DNA from: Achromobacter kerstersii
Lineage (GTDB): Bacteria; Pseudomonadota; Gammaproteobacteria; Burkholderiales; Burkholderiaceae_B
Reading direction: 5' to 3'
NCBI RefSeq assembly: GCF_902859595.1
Contig: NZ_CADIJQ010000017.1
Coordinates: 1-64,000, forward strand
Length of the DNA stretch: 64,000 nucleotides
Shown piece after piece: positions 40,594 to 50,123 of this stretch. The position numbers and the translations under genes were made by a program. The first letter of the stretch is position 1. The number at the start of each line of letters is the position of its first letter. Below the pieces are notes generated by a model. It saw only the letters and a list, made by a program, of their open reading frames with translations. It ran no database searches and was not told the DNA's origin.

Positions 40594-41487
40594 ATGACCC
40601 CTGATCAATTGCTGACCTTCGCCTGCGTTGCCGATACCGGCAACATCAGCCGCGCCGCGCAAGTGCTGCATTTGTCACAGCCCGCTGTGTCGGGCCAACT
40701 GCGCATGCTGCAAGAATGGTTTGGCGAACCGCTCTACCGCCGCAGCGGCCACGGCATTGCATTGACCGAGGCTGGCGAACGGCTGGCCGAGCAGGCCCGG
40801 CAACTGCGGCAGGTGTATCGGCAGGCGCAGGCGGTGCGGGAATCGTGGCGCGGCCTGGAAACCGGCGCGCTGCGGTTAGGCGCCAGCACCACGCCCGCCA
40901 GCTATCTGTTGCCGCGCCTGGTCGCCGATTTCCGCCACAACTTTCCCGCGGTCAGCCTGCACCTGTCAGATGGCAACACGCGCGAAATCGTCGAGCGGCT
41001 GCCCGCGCTGGATCTGGCGTTTATTGAAGGGGATGTGCCCACGGGCCTGCCGGCGGATACCGCGGTGCACGCTTGGCGGCAGGACGAAGTCGTGGCGATC
41101 GTGCGGGCGGATCACGCGTTGGCCAGCAAGGGCGCGGTGACATTGCGCGACCTGGCCGCGTCGCCGCTAGTGATGCGCGAACCCGGCTCCGGCGTGCGCC
41201 GTCTGGTCGAACGCGCGTTTGCGGATGCCGGGCTGGCGCCGTCGGTGGGGCTTGAGCTGGCGGGGGTGGAAGGGGTGAAGCAGGCGGTGCGCGCGGGGCT
41301 GGGGGTGGGCTTTGTATCCGTCATGTCGATGCGGCATGAGGACGGTGCGCTGGCGGCATTGCGCTTGTTGCCCAAGCCGCTGACGCGCACGCTGAGCATT
41401 CTGGTGCCGCATGCGGATGCCGCGGCCCGCGCCGCCGAACGCTTTTTGGCGATGTGCCTGGCGGTCGGGGCGGCGGAGGGCGGGTAG
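40594..41487 (+). CDS. LysR family transcriptional regulator
   Basis: A 297-residue regulator. The N-terminal winged HTH is MTPDQLLTFACVADTGNISR followed by AAQVLHLSQPAVSGQLRMLQ, then the linker helix and a periplasmic-binding-protein-like effector domain (LRLGASTTPASYLLPRLVADF, LAFIEGDVPTGL, and the C-terminal VEGVKQAVRAGLGVGFVS). It lies divergent from the YeiH-type exporter and probably activates it. A 16-bp tandem repeat (GGTAGGGCGCGTAAAG twice) sits after its stop. Confidence 0.95.
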   Translation: MTPDQLLTFACVADTGNISRAAQVLHLSQPAVSGQLRMLQEWFGEPLYRRSGHGIALTEAGERLAEQARQLRQVYRQAQAVRESWRGLETGALRLGASTTPASYLLPRLVADFRHNFPAVSLHLSDGNTREIVERLPALDLAFIEGDVPTGLPADTAVHAWRQDEVVAIVRADHALASKGAVTLRDLAASPLVMREPGSGVRRLVERAFADAGLAPSVGLELAGVEGVKQAVRAGLGVGFVSVMSMRHEDGALAALRLLPKPLTRTLSILVPHADAAARAAERFLAMCLAVGAAEGG

Positions 41488-41514
41488 GGCGCGTAAAGGG
41501 TAGGGCGCGTAAAG
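41482..41514. repeat. 16-bp tandem repeat between two convergent genes
   Basis: GGGTAGGGCGCGTAAAG occurs twice with a 16-base period (41482-41498 and 41498-41514) between the LysR stop and the M20 gene stop on the opposite strand. Confidence 0.8.
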
Positions 41515-41515
41515 C

Positions 41516-42712
41516 TCAGGCCTTGGCCAGACGCTTCAACGCCAATTGGACCCAGTACGTGCCGCCCAGCGGCAGCAGGTCGTCGTTGAAGTCGTAGCTG
41601 CCGTTGTGCAGCATGCAGGGGCCCAGGCCGTGGCCGCTGTCGCGGTGTTCGCCCGTGCCGTTGCCGATCCAGACATAGCAGCCCGGCAGTTCCTGCAGCA
41701 TGAACGCGAAGTCTTCCGCGCCCATCGTGGGCTGCACATGGTCGTTGACGTTGGCCTCGCCCACGATGTCGCGCATCACATCGGCGCAGAACGCCGCTTC
41801 TTCAGCGTGGTTGATGGTGGGCGGGTAATTGCGCTGGAACGTGAATTGCACGTCGCAATCCATGGCGGCGCAGGTGTGGCGCGTGATCTCTTCCATACGG
41901 CGTTCGATCAGGTCCAGCACGTCCAGCGTGAAGGTGCGCACCGTGCCGCGCAATTCGGCGTGATTGGGCACGACGTTGTCGGCGCTGCCGGCGTGAATCT
42001 GCGTGATGCTGAGCACCGCCGCGTCCAGCGGATTGCGGTTGCGCGTGATGATGGTCTGCAGCGACTGCGCCAGCTGCACGGCCGCCATGACCGGGTCGAT
42101 GCCCAGGTTGGGCATGCCAGCGTGCGTGCCCTTGCCCTTCACGATGATCGAAAACTCGTTGCTGGACGCCATGATGGGGCCGGGCGTCACGCCGAATTGG
42201 CCGGTTTTCATGCCGGGCCAGTTGTGCATGCCAAACACCGCTTCCATCGGGAAACGCTTGAACAAACCGTCGTCGATCATGCGCTTGGCGCCGCCACCGC
42301 CTTCTTCGGCGGGCTGGAAAATCACGTAGACGATGCCAGCAAAATCACGATGTTGCGACAGATATTGCGCCGCAGCCAGCAGCATGGCGGTGTGGCCGTC
42401 GTGGCCGCACGCGTGCATCTTGCCTTCGTTCTGGCTGGCGTGCGCAAAGGTGTTGACCTCTTGCATGGGCAACGCGTCCATGTCGGCGCGCAGGCCCACG
42501 GCGCGTTCGCCCGGCTGATTGCCGCGAATGACGCCAACGACGCCCGTGCCGCCCAAACCGCGGTCGACCTCGATGCCCCATTCTTCAAGCTTGGCCGCGA
42601 CCACATCAGCGGTGCGGAATTCTTCGAATGCCAGTTCAGGATGCGCGTGGATGTCGCGTCGGATCTTGGAAATGTCTTGATGCCAGGCGACGATGGGTTC
42701 GAGCAGTTTCAT
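41516..42712 (-). CDS. M20 family amidohydrolase (second copy)
   Basis: A 398-residue M20D peptidase/amidohydrolase, paralogous to the product of 1869-3062. It has [26 protein letters not shown], the metal-binding [40 protein letters not shown] (dimerisation domain), PTMGAEDFAFMLQ and HNGSYDFNDDLLP. All metal ligands visible in the family are present. The substrate is likely an N-acylated amino acid or similar amide. It runs opposite to the fadD gene that starts 77 bases away. Confidence 0.93.
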   Translation of the reverse strand: MKLLEPIVAWHQDISKIRRDIHAHPELAFEEFRTADVVAAKLEEWGIEVDRGLGGTGVVGVIRGNQPGERAVGLRADMDALPMQEVNTFAHASQNEGKMHACGHDGHTAMLLAAAQYLSQHRDFAGIVYVIFQPAEEGGGGAKRMIDDGLFKRFPMEAVFGMHNWPGMKTGQFGVTPGPIMASSNEFSIIVKGKGTHAGMPNLGIDPVMAAVQLAQSLQTIITRNRNPLDAAVLSITQIHAGSADNVVPNHAELRGTVRTFTLDVLDLIERRMEEITRHTCAAMDCDVQFTFQRNYPPTINHAEEAAFCADVMRDIVGEANVNDHVQPTMGAEDFAFMLQELPGCYVWIGNGTGEHRDSGHGLGPCMLHNGSYDFNDDLLPLGGTYWVQLALKRLAKA

Positions 42713-42788
42713 GGGGAAAGTCAGGCGGAATTGGGGAACGCAACAAGGTTATCATCAATCAAAAATCTATTTAATGGAGACAAATACC

Positions 42789-44492
42789 ATGACGCGTCCG
42801 TGGCTTGCCCATTACCCGAAGGGGGTTCCGGCGGAGATCTCCACTGAGGGTTATTCCTCGTTGGCCGACCTGCTTGACCGGGCCTGCAAACAATATGCGT
42901 CGCGCATCGCCTGCACGGCGATGGGCAGCGACATCACCTATGCGCAGCTGGATCAATATGCGCGCGGCTTCGCAGGCTGGCTGCAAAGCCTGGGCCTGCC
43001 CAAGGGCGCGCGCGTGGCGCTGATGATGCCAAACGTGCCGGCGTATCTGGTCGGCATGCTGGGCACGTTGCGCGCCGGGCTGGTCGTGGTGAACGTGAAC
43101 CCGCTGTACACCGCAGACGAACTCGAGCGCCAGCTGCAAGACAGCGGCGCATCCGTCATCCTGATTCTTGAGAACTTTGCCAATACCTTGCAGGCGGTGA
43201 AGAACCGCGGCCAGCTCAAGCACATCGTGGTAACCGGCCCGGGTGATTTGCTGGGCGGGCTGAAGGCGCCTCTCGTCAACTTTGTGGCCCGCCACATCAA
43301 GAAGATCGTCAAGCCCTGGCGCATCGACGGCGCACACAATTTGCCGGCCGTGCTGCGTGATGGCGCGCGTGCGCCGTTCACGCCACCCGCCTTGTCGATG
43401 GACGATGTGGCGGTGCTGCAATACACCGGCGGCACGACGGGCGTGCCCAAGGGCGCGATGCTGTCGCACCGCAATCTGGCGGCCAACGTGTTGCAGACGG
43501 AAGCCGTGGCGCAGCCCGTGGTGCACGATCTGGCGCACACGCAGCTCACCATCATCAGCGCACTGCCGCTGTACCACGTGTTTGCCATGACGGTATGCGG
43601 CCTGTACGGCCTGCACGCGGGCATGCGCAACGTGCTCATCATCAACCCGCGCGATCAGCCGTCGCTGATCAATGCGTGGCGCAAGGTGCCGATCAATCTG
43701 TTCCCGGGCGTCAACACGCTGTTTAACGCGCTGGCCCATAACGAAGACTTCGCGAAGCTGGATTTTTCGGCGTTGCGACTGACCTTGGGCGGCGGCATGG
43801 CGGTGCAGCAGTCGGTGGCGGAGCGTTGGCTGAAGATTACCGGCCGGCCGCTGATTGAAGGCTATGGCTTGTCCGAGACCTCGCCCGTGGCCACGGTGAA
43901 CCCCACCGACGCCACCGCGTATTCAGGCTCGATCGGCTTGCCGCTGCCTTCCACCGATGTGGCCATTCTTGATGACGCCGGCCATGAAGTGCCGCTGGGC
44001 GAGCGCGGTGAAGTGGGCATACGCGGGCCGCAGGTGATGCTGGGGTACTGGCAGAAGCCCGAAGAAACGCGGCAATCGATGACGGCCGATGGCTACTTCC
44101 GTACGGGCGACATCGGCATCATGGACGCGCAAGGCTACACGCGCATCGTCGACCGCAAGAAAGACATGATTGCGGTGTCCGGGTTCAAGGTCTATCCGAA
44201 TGAAGTCGAGGCCGTCGTGGCGCAAATGCCGGGTGTTCTGGAGTGCGCCGCCATCGGCGTGCCAGACGAGCACTCGGGTGAAGCCGTGAAGGTGTTTGTC
44301 GTGAAGAAGGATGCGTCGTTGACCGAGGCCCAGGTGCAGGACTGGTGCCGCGAAAAGCTCACGGGCTACAAGCGCCCGCGCTTCGTGGAATTCCGCGAAG
44401 AATTGCCCAAGAGCAACGTGGGCAAGATCCTGCGCCGCGAACTGCGTCCCGACGCGCCGGCCAAGGCGCCCCAGGACGCTGCGGCCGCCTGA
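42789..44492 (+). CDS. fadD: Long-chain-fatty-acid--CoA ligase
   Basis: A 567-residue ANL-superfamily enzyme that activates fatty acids with ATP and CoA. The AMP-binding P-loop YTGGTTGVPKGAMLSHRN, the GYGLSETSPV segment, the linker YFRTGDIGIMDAQGY and the C-terminal lysine motif (VGKILRRELR) are present. The ATG at 42789 has GGAGA eight bases upstream (42776-42780). Another ATG 15 bases upstream is in frame but is worse placed. The gene stands alone between the M20 and inositol monophosphatase genes. Confidence 0.93.
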   Translation: MTRPWLAHYPKGVPAEISTEGYSSLADLLDRACKQYASRIACTAMGSDITYAQLDQYARGFAGWLQSLGLPKGARVALMMPNVPAYLVGMLGTLRAGLVVVNVNPLYTADELERQLQDSGASVILILENFANTLQAVKNRGQLKHIVVTGPGDLLGGLKAPLVNFVARHIKKIVKPWRIDGAHNLPAVLRDGARAPFTPPALSMDDVAVLQYTGGTTGVPKGAMLSHRNLAANVLQTEAVAQPVVHDLAHTQLTIISALPLYHVFAMTVCGLYGLHAGMRNVLIINPRDQPSLINAWRKVPINLFPGVNTLFNALAHNEDFAKLDFSALRLTLGGGMAVQQSVAERWLKITGRPLIEGYGLSETSPVATVNPTDATAYSGSIGLPLPSTDVAILDDAGHEVPLGERGEVGIRGPQVMLGYWQKPEETRQSMTADGYFRTGDIGIMDAQGYTRIVDRKKDMIAVSGFKVYPNEVEAVVAQMPGVLECAAIGVPDEHSGEAVKVFVVKKDASLTEAQVQDWCREKLTGYKRPRFVEFREELPKSNVGKILRRELRPDAPAKAPQDAAAA

Positions 44493-44498
44493 CGGGCC

Positions 44499-45386
44499 TT
44501 ATGCCGCGTCAGACGGCGGGTTGTCCAGGTGCGGGGCGACCATGTCATGCAGGGCGCGTTCGATAGCGGGGTTGCCCGCTACGACGCGTCCGCCGATCGG
44601 CCAGGGGTCAAGTTTGTGCATGTCTGTGCAGGTGCCGCCCGCTTCGCGCAAGATCAGCGTGCCAGCGGCCACATCCCACGGCGCCAGGCCCATTTCCCAA
44701 TACCCGTCGTAACGGCCGCAGGCGGTCCACGCCAGGTCCAGCGCGGCCGCGCCCATGCGGCGCACGCCGCGCGCACGCTTGATGGCGTCGTTCAGCATGG
44801 GCATGTATTGGTCGGCGAACGAAAAGTCGCGGAAGGGGAAACCGGTGGCCAGCACCGAATCTTCAATCGTCTGCGTGCGCGAACACTTGATGCGCCGGCC
44901 GTTCAGCCAGGCGCCCATGCCATACACCGCGGTGAACAGCTCTTCGCGGTTGGGGTCGTACACCACGCCGATGACGGGGGTGTCTTCCTTTAGCGTTTCC
45001 GTGGCCGACACCGCCGTGCCTGCGTGGGCGATCAACGCAATCGATACGGCATAGTGCGGGATGTCGTGCAGAAAGTTGGTGGTGCCATCCAGCGGGTCGA
45101 TGTACCAGGTGGCGATGCCTTGTGGCTTGCCGCCCGTTTCTTCGGCGACGATGCCGAACTTGGGCGTTCGCGTTTGCAGCTCCTGGATAATCACGGCTTC
45201 GGCCTCGCGGTCCGCTTGGGACACGAGATCGTTGCGCGCCTTGCGGTCGATCACGAGATCGGCGCGATGGTGCGCGTAGGATTGCAGAATGGCCGCGCCA
45301 GCATGCGCCGCCGTGACTGCCGCATCGATCGCGGCGCACAGGTCGATGGGCTGGGCCAGTGAGCGGGGCTGATCATAGGTATCCAT
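44499..45386 (-). CDS. Inositol monophosphatase family protein
   Basis: A 295-residue member of the IMPase/SuhB family, Mg2+-dependent sugar or inositol phosphate phosphatases. The FGIVAEETGG metal-site Glu, the DPLDGTTNFLHDIPHYAVSIAL signature and the C-terminal WDVAAGTLILREAGG motif are present. The cytosolic protein has no signal peptide. It is convergent with fadD; the two stops are seven bases apart. The specific substrate cannot be told from sequence. Confidence 0.92.
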   Translation of the reverse strand: MDTYDQPRSLAQPIDLCAAIDAAVTAAHAGAAILQSYAHHRADLVIDRKARNDLVSQADREAEAVIIQELQTRTPKFGIVAEETGGKPQGIATWYIDPLDGTTNFLHDIPHYAVSIALIAHAGTAVSATETLKEDTPVIGVVYDPNREELFTAVYGMGAWLNGRRIKCSRTQTIEDSVLATGFPFRDFSFADQYMPMLNDAIKRARGVRRMGAAALDLAWTACGRYDGYWEMGLAPWDVAAGTLILREAGGTCTDMHKLDPWPIGGRVVAGNPAIERALHDMVAPHLDNPPSDAA

Positions 45387-45530
45387 GTAAACCAGTGTAA
45401 GCCCAGCAATGCGTCAAACCCGTGGCAGTGGCGCGAAAGGCGGATACCGCGTGGCGTCCAGCCAACGCCCGCGCGGGCGCCGATCGATCATTCGCGCTTG
45501 TCTCAACTCTGATTATTTCCTCGGAATTCC

Positions 45531-47399
45531 ATGTCCTCGTCTTATCTGCCCCTGACCCCCGCCGTGACGGACATCAATGCCGACGGCACGCTGTTCAGCC
45601 CCTTGTATGACGATGTGTATCACTCGCCGTCGGGGGCGTTGGGGCAGGCGGAACATGTGTTTCTGCAAGGCAACGGCCTGCCCGAGCGCTGGCGGGGGCG
45701 CGACGGGTTTACCGTGTGCGAGACAGGGTTCGGCCTGGGGCTGAACTTTCTGGCGCTGTGGAACGCCTGGCGCAATGACCCGCAGCGGCCTGCCGCCCTG
45801 CATATGGTGTCGATGGAGGCGCATCCCTTCACACGCGCGAACCTGGTGGCGCAGTTGGCGCGGTATGCGCCCGCGCCGCTGGCGGAGCTGGCGCAAGCGC
45901 TGTCGGCGCAATGGCCGGCGTTGCTGCCTGGCCTGCACCGGCTGGAGTTCGAAAATGGGGCGGTCACGCTGACCCTGGGTTTTGGCGACGCGCAGGGGTT
46001 GGCGCGGCGCTTGAACGCGCGGGTGGATGCCTTTTTTCTGGATGGCTTCGCGCCCGAACGTAATCCCCGAATGTGGGCCACGCCGCTGTTGCGCGATCTT
46101 GCCAAGCTGGCGGCGCCCGGGGCAACGGTTGCCACCTGGGTCTGCACGGGCGAGTTGCGGCATGCCTTGCAGGGCGCCGGATTCGACGTGGCGTGCGCGC
46201 CGGGGTATGGCGGCAAGGGGCACATGACCGTGGGCACGGTTCGCACGCCGGGCTGCGCGGCAGCGGCCTTGCGCGCGACAGTCAGGCATGCCGTGGTGGT
46301 GGGGGCGGGGCTGGCGGGTGCGGGCATGGCGCAGTCGCTGGCGGGGCGGGGATGGCGCGTCACCGTGCTGGATGCCGGCCGGGCGCTGGGCGCGCCCGCG
46401 CATGGGGGGCACGTGGCGGCGGCGCTGACCCCCGTGATTGCGCGTGACGACAACGCCCGGGCGCGGCTGTCGCGCGCAGGCAGCCAGCGCGCCGAGGCCC
46501 GCTGGCTAGGGCTGGCCCATGGCGCCGCGCCGCGTGTCTGCGGCACCGTCCAGGTCGAGCGCGATGCGGGCAAGTCCGCAGCGCTGGCCGGCACCTTGGA
46601 AACGCTGGCGTTTCCGTCTGATTGGGTACGCATGGTGGACCGCGACGAGGCCAGCGCGTTGGCAGGTCTGCCGCTGGCGCGTGGCGGCGTGTTCTTTGCG
46701 CAGGGGATGCTGGTGCAGCCGAATCGTCTGATCGATGCGCTGCTGCAAACGCCGGGTGTGACGGTCGTGCCCGCCAAGGCAGCGCGGTTGGAACCGGTTG
46801 GGCAGGGCTGGCGCGTGCTGGATGAGCAGGGCCTGGAAATCGAGCATGCCGAAACCGTCATCCTGGCCAACGCCTTTGGCGCGCAGGGGGTACTGGCCGA
46901 CAGCGGTCTGCTCGACCCCTTGCCGCGCATTGCGCAAATGCATGCGCTGGCGGGCGAAGTCACCCTGGTGCCCGCGGCCTCGCTTGCCGGCGGCCCGCGT
47001 TGCATTGTGGGGGGCGAGGGCTATCTGCTGCCCGATGTGGGCGCGGGTTGCGTGGTGGGCAGCACGTACATGCACGGCGCCACGCAGACGCAGGTCAGTG
47101 CGGAAGGCCAGCGCGTCACGCTGGACAAGGCGGCCGGCCTGCTGAGTGGTCACTTTCCGGACTTTGATGCCTTGGTGCCGGGGACGTTGCCGGGCTGGGC
47201 CGGATGGCGCGCGGTGTTGCCGGGGCGCTTGCCTGCCGTGGGCGAGTTGCCGCATGCTAAGGGCGTGTGGCTGGCCGTCGGCTATGCCTCGCGAGGGCTG
47301 TCTTGGTCGGCATTGATGGGTGACGAGATTGCCGCTCGGCTGACAGGCGAGCCCGGTTTGCTGGAATCCGATCTGGCCCAACTTGTTTCACCGCGATGA
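45531..47399 (+). CDS. mnmC: Bifunctional tRNA modification enzyme MnmC
   Basis: MnmC makes the wobble-uridine modification mnm5(s2)U in two steps. The 622-residue protein has an N-terminal SAM methyltransferase domain (residues about 1-240, with [19 protein letters not shown] and the [15 protein letters not shown] segment) and a C-terminal FAD-dependent oxidoreductase domain. The latter begins at [21 protein letters not shown] and carries the C-terminal [19 protein letters not shown]. Both domains look complete. Confidence 0.94.
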   Translation: MSSSYLPLTPAVTDINADGTLFSPLYDDVYHSPSGALGQAEHVFLQGNGLPERWRGRDGFTVCETGFGLGLNFLALWNAWRNDPQRPAALHMVSMEAHPFTRANLVAQLARYAPAPLAELAQALSAQWPALLPGLHRLEFENGAVTLTLGFGDAQGLARRLNARVDAFFLDGFAPERNPRMWATPLLRDLAKLAAPGATVATWVCTGELRHALQGAGFDVACAPGYGGKGHMTVGTVRTPGCAAAALRATVRHAVVVGAGLAGAGMAQSLAGRGWRVTVLDAGRALGAPAHGGHVAAALTPVIARDDNARARLSRAGSQRAEARWLGLAHGAAPRVCGTVQVERDAGKSAALAGTLETLAFPSDWVRMVDRDEASALAGLPLARGGVFFAQGMLVQPNRLIDALLQTPGVTVVPAKAARLEPVGQGWRVLDEQGLEIEHAETVILANAFGAQGVLADSGLLDPLPRIAQMHALAGEVTLVPAASLAGGPRCIVGGEGYLLPDVGAGCVVGSTYMHGATQTQVSAEGQRVTLDKAAGLLSGHFPDFDALVPGTLPGWAGWRAVLPGRLPAVGELPHAKGVWLAVGYASRGLSWSALMGDEIAARLTGEPGLLESDLAQLVSPR

Positions 47400-47668
47400 A
47401 AAAAAGTCGGGAGCTTGAGGAGGCTGTCAGTCAGGTGGCGTAGAATTGCAGTAATTGCCAGGATTTGGCGCCAAATAGGCCGCTTTGGGCTCAAAATTGG
47501 CGTTTCGGCCACGCACGGCATCAGCGCCGATTCGTGTCAGCCGAGGGCTTTATGCCCCCTTTTTTGGATGAGATTGCCGTCCAAAAGAGGGACCGAGTTT
47601 ATTTCAAAGCTCAAATCCGTCAAAATAGCGTCTTTTGATGGTTTTTGGCTTAAGCCGGGGGATGCTCT

Positions 47669-49894
47669 GTGCCGCCCAAGTTCGACTTTGCCCATACTAC
47701 CCAGCTCGATAATATCGAGCTGCTGACGTCCCGCCCCAGTCGCTTCGATTTCGATGCGGGCGATGGGTTGCACCTGGTAGTCGAGGCGCATGCGCCTGGT
47801 GTTTTTCGCCTGCGCTGCGGCGAGGCGAACCACCTGAATGATGACAAGCCCAGTGCGCGTGCGCGCGCTGTGGCCGAGATGCTGCTCGCCCGCCAAGAGG
47901 CCGTGGGCGAAGCCGCCATTGCTCCCCGCGAAGGGGGCGACGGTTGGCGCATCACACAGGGCGATGTTGCCCTGGAAATCCAATCGAACCCTGTGCGCGT
48001 TGCGATCTATCGCAACGAAGAACGGGTGTTTGAATCCGAGGTTTCCGCGCATACGCCCGCATTCGGGCATAACGCGCTGGACCAGGACGACAGCGCGGTC
48101 TGGACGGCGGGGTTCACCCTGCAGGCCGACGAGCGCGTGTTCGGCCTGGGCGAAACCCCGGGCGATCTGAACCGCCGCGAAGAATCGGTCGTTTCCGATG
48201 ACCCCGAGCACCGCGCCTTGCCGTTGGCATGGAGCCCGCGAGGCTGGGGCGTCTATGTGAACACGATGCGCCGCATTGAACATTCGGTGGGCGTCGCGCC
48301 TGCGGATTCGGCCTACGTGCTGACCGTGGACGACGCCGTGCTGGACTTGTTCCTGTTCGCCGGCGAACCCGCTGAAATCCTGAACCAGTACACCGCACTG
48401 ACCGGCCGAGCCGGCCAGCCCGTGTTGTGGGCGATGGGCGCGTGGCTGCAACAGGCCGCAGGCGAAATGCCCACGCAGACGGTCGCTTTGGTGGCCCGCA
48501 TGCGCGAAAACCAGATTCCGGTTGACGCCGTGACGCTGGCGCAGCCGGCGGCCTGGGGCTTTCAAGCGGACAAGGCCGTGTTCGAATGGGACGCTCAGCG
48601 TTTCCCGGACGCCAAGCAGATGCTGGCCCTGTTCCACAAGCACAACGTGCATGTCGCGGCCTCCGGTTTCCCCGGCGTGCTGAAGACCAGCCCGCTGTTC
48701 GAAGAACTGGAAGACCGTGGCTGGCTGCTGGCCAAGGACGACGGTTCCGCACAGGTGTTTGACGGCAACGCCGCCACGTCGGGCCAGCCTTACGGCCTGC
48801 TCGACCTGACGTATCGCGACATCTACAACCTGTGGGTCGAGCGCCATCGCCAATTGGTGGATGACGGCCTGGACGCGCCCGCGTGCGACGCCCAGATCGC
48901 CATTCCCGATGGGGTCACCGCCCGCAACAGCGAAACCGGCCCCGCGCTGCGCAGCATGTATCCGCTGCTGGTGCGCCGTGCCTTGTTTGACGCCGTCGCC
49001 GGCCTGAAAGTCCCGCCGGAAGGCGTGGTGCCCAGCGCTGACCTGTTCCCGGCCGCGCAACGCCTGCCGTGGCAGGTGGGGCCGCAGGCTGAAAACACCT
49101 GGGACGGCTTGCGCCATACCTTGCGTACCGCCTTGTCGATTGGCGCCAGCGGCCTGCCCGTGCAGGTGCATGGCATCGGTTCGGCCTCGCGCGACCGCTC
49201 GGGCATGACGTCCGAGCTGTACCTGCGCTGGCTGACGGTGGGCGTGTTCTCGGCAAACTTCTCGTTCCAGGGTGTTGAAGGCTTGATGCCTTGGGACTTC
49301 GGCGAAGAAACGCTGGCGCAAGCCCGTACCTGGATGCAATGGCGCTATCGCCTGGTGCCCTATGTGTTGGGCGCCATCGAAGATTCGGCCCGCACCGGTT
49401 TGCCGGTGCAGCGTTCCATGGCCCTGTCGTTCCCGAACGATCCGCATGCCCACGAATGGGACTTGCAATACCTGCTGGGCCCGGCCCTGCTGGTGGCGCC
49501 GGTCACCGAACCGGGCAAGCAGGTGCGCGTGTATCTGCCCAAGGGCGAAGCCTGGTGGGATCTGAACACGGGTCACCGCTATGAAGGCGGCACCACCTGG
49601 ACGATCGACTGCGAGCTGGGCCAGTTCCCGGTTTTCGGCCGCGAAGGGCACATGCTCTGTCTGGGACCGGCCGCGCAGCATACCGGCGAGTTCAATTCGG
49701 CGCGCATTCTGGACGAAGTCTGGATGTTCGGCATGCCGGTGCATAACCCGGTCGTCATGCGCAACAAGATCCGCGTGATGCAAATGCAGGGCTCCAGCTA
49801 CATCAAGGGTCTGGAAGGGCTGCGGATTTCGCCGTCCGAAGGCCTTGAGGTCAAGCGCCGGGGCGCGGAAGTCCGCATTTCGCGCGCTCGCTGA
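47669..49894 (+). CDS. GH31-like glycoside hydrolase, probably catalytically degenerate
   Basis: The 741-residue protein follows the GH31 (alpha-glucosidase) layout: N-terminal beta domain, a barrel with RVFGLGETPGDLNRR and ALPLAWSPRGWGVYVNT, and a C-terminal beta domain. The key acidic residues look altered. The segment usually holding the nucleophile reads AIPDGVTAR (Asp only at residue 414, shifted). The usual W-GD acid/base site reads WQVGPQAENTW (Pro at residue 472). HDIGG reads HGIGS (501-505). It is therefore possibly a binding protein. No signal peptide is visible. The start is a GTG at 47669 with GGGGGA upstream. The alignment was made by eye. Confidence 0.75.
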   Translation: MPPKFDFAHTTQLDNIELLTSRPSRFDFDAGDGLHLVVEAHAPGVFRLRCGEANHLNDDKPSARARAVAEMLLARQEAVGEAAIAPREGGDGWRITQGDVALEIQSNPVRVAIYRNEERVFESEVSAHTPAFGHNALDQDDSAVWTAGFTLQADERVFGLGETPGDLNRREESVVSDDPEHRALPLAWSPRGWGVYVNTMRRIEHSVGVAPADSAYVLTVDDAVLDLFLFAGEPAEILNQYTALTGRAGQPVLWAMGAWLQQAAGEMPTQTVALVARMRENQIPVDAVTLAQPAAWGFQADKAVFEWDAQRFPDAKQMLALFHKHNVHVAASGFPGVLKTSPLFEELEDRGWLLAKDDGSAQVFDGNAATSGQPYGLLDLTYRDIYNLWVERHRQLVDDGLDAPACDAQIAIPDGVTARNSETGPALRSMYPLLVRRALFDAVAGLKVPPEGVVPSADLFPAAQRLPWQVGPQAENTWDGLRHTLRTALSIGASGLPVQVHGIGSASRDRSGMTSELYLRWLTVGVFSANFSFQGVEGLMPWDFGEETLAQARTWMQWRYRLVPYVLGAIEDSARTGLPVQRSMALSFPNDPHAHEWDLQYLLGPALLVAPVTEPGKQVRVYLPKGEAWWDLNTGHRYEGGTTWTIDCELGQFPVFGREGHMLCLGPAAQHTGEFNSARILDEVWMFGMPVHNPVVMRNKIRVMQMQGSSYIKGLEGLRISPSEGLEVKRRGAEVRISRAR

Positions 49895-49927
49895 CAACGA
49901 CGTGGCCGGTTGACCGGCCACCGTTAT

Positions 49928-49969
49928 AAAAGGGGCAGTCAGGAAGGCTTTCCTTCCTGACTGCCCTTT
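49928..49969. terminator. Bidirectional terminator after the GH31-like gene
   Basis: A 15-bp stem (GGGCAGTCAGGAAGG at 49933-49947 with CCTTCCTGACTGCCC at 49952-49966) is flanked by AAAA and TTT. Confidence 0.9.
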
Positions 49970-50086
49970 GCGCCTTTTTGGTTGCCGCCAGATCGCAGCA
50001 GGGGTCATAGGCGCCGTCGGGGACGCCGCAAGGCGATAACGGCGCACTATATTACTTATAGTTATTAAAAATGGAAAAAACGGTCG

Positions 50087-50103
50087 TTCTCTTTAGAAGA
50101 GAA
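50087..50103 (+). repeat. Inverted repeat ahead of metN
   Basis: TTCTCT-TTAGA-AGAGAA is a perfect 6-bp inverted repeat in the AT-rich gap just upstream of metN (start 50124). It could be an operator or a leader stem; no SAM-type riboswitch core is present. Confidence 0.5.
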
Positions 50104-50123
50104 AAGATACAAAATCGCTTGCC

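Noticed and set aside
50040-50123. A SAM-type or other methionine riboswitch ahead of metN
   Set aside because: Only one short inverted repeat (50087-50103) and no conserved riboswitch core is visible.
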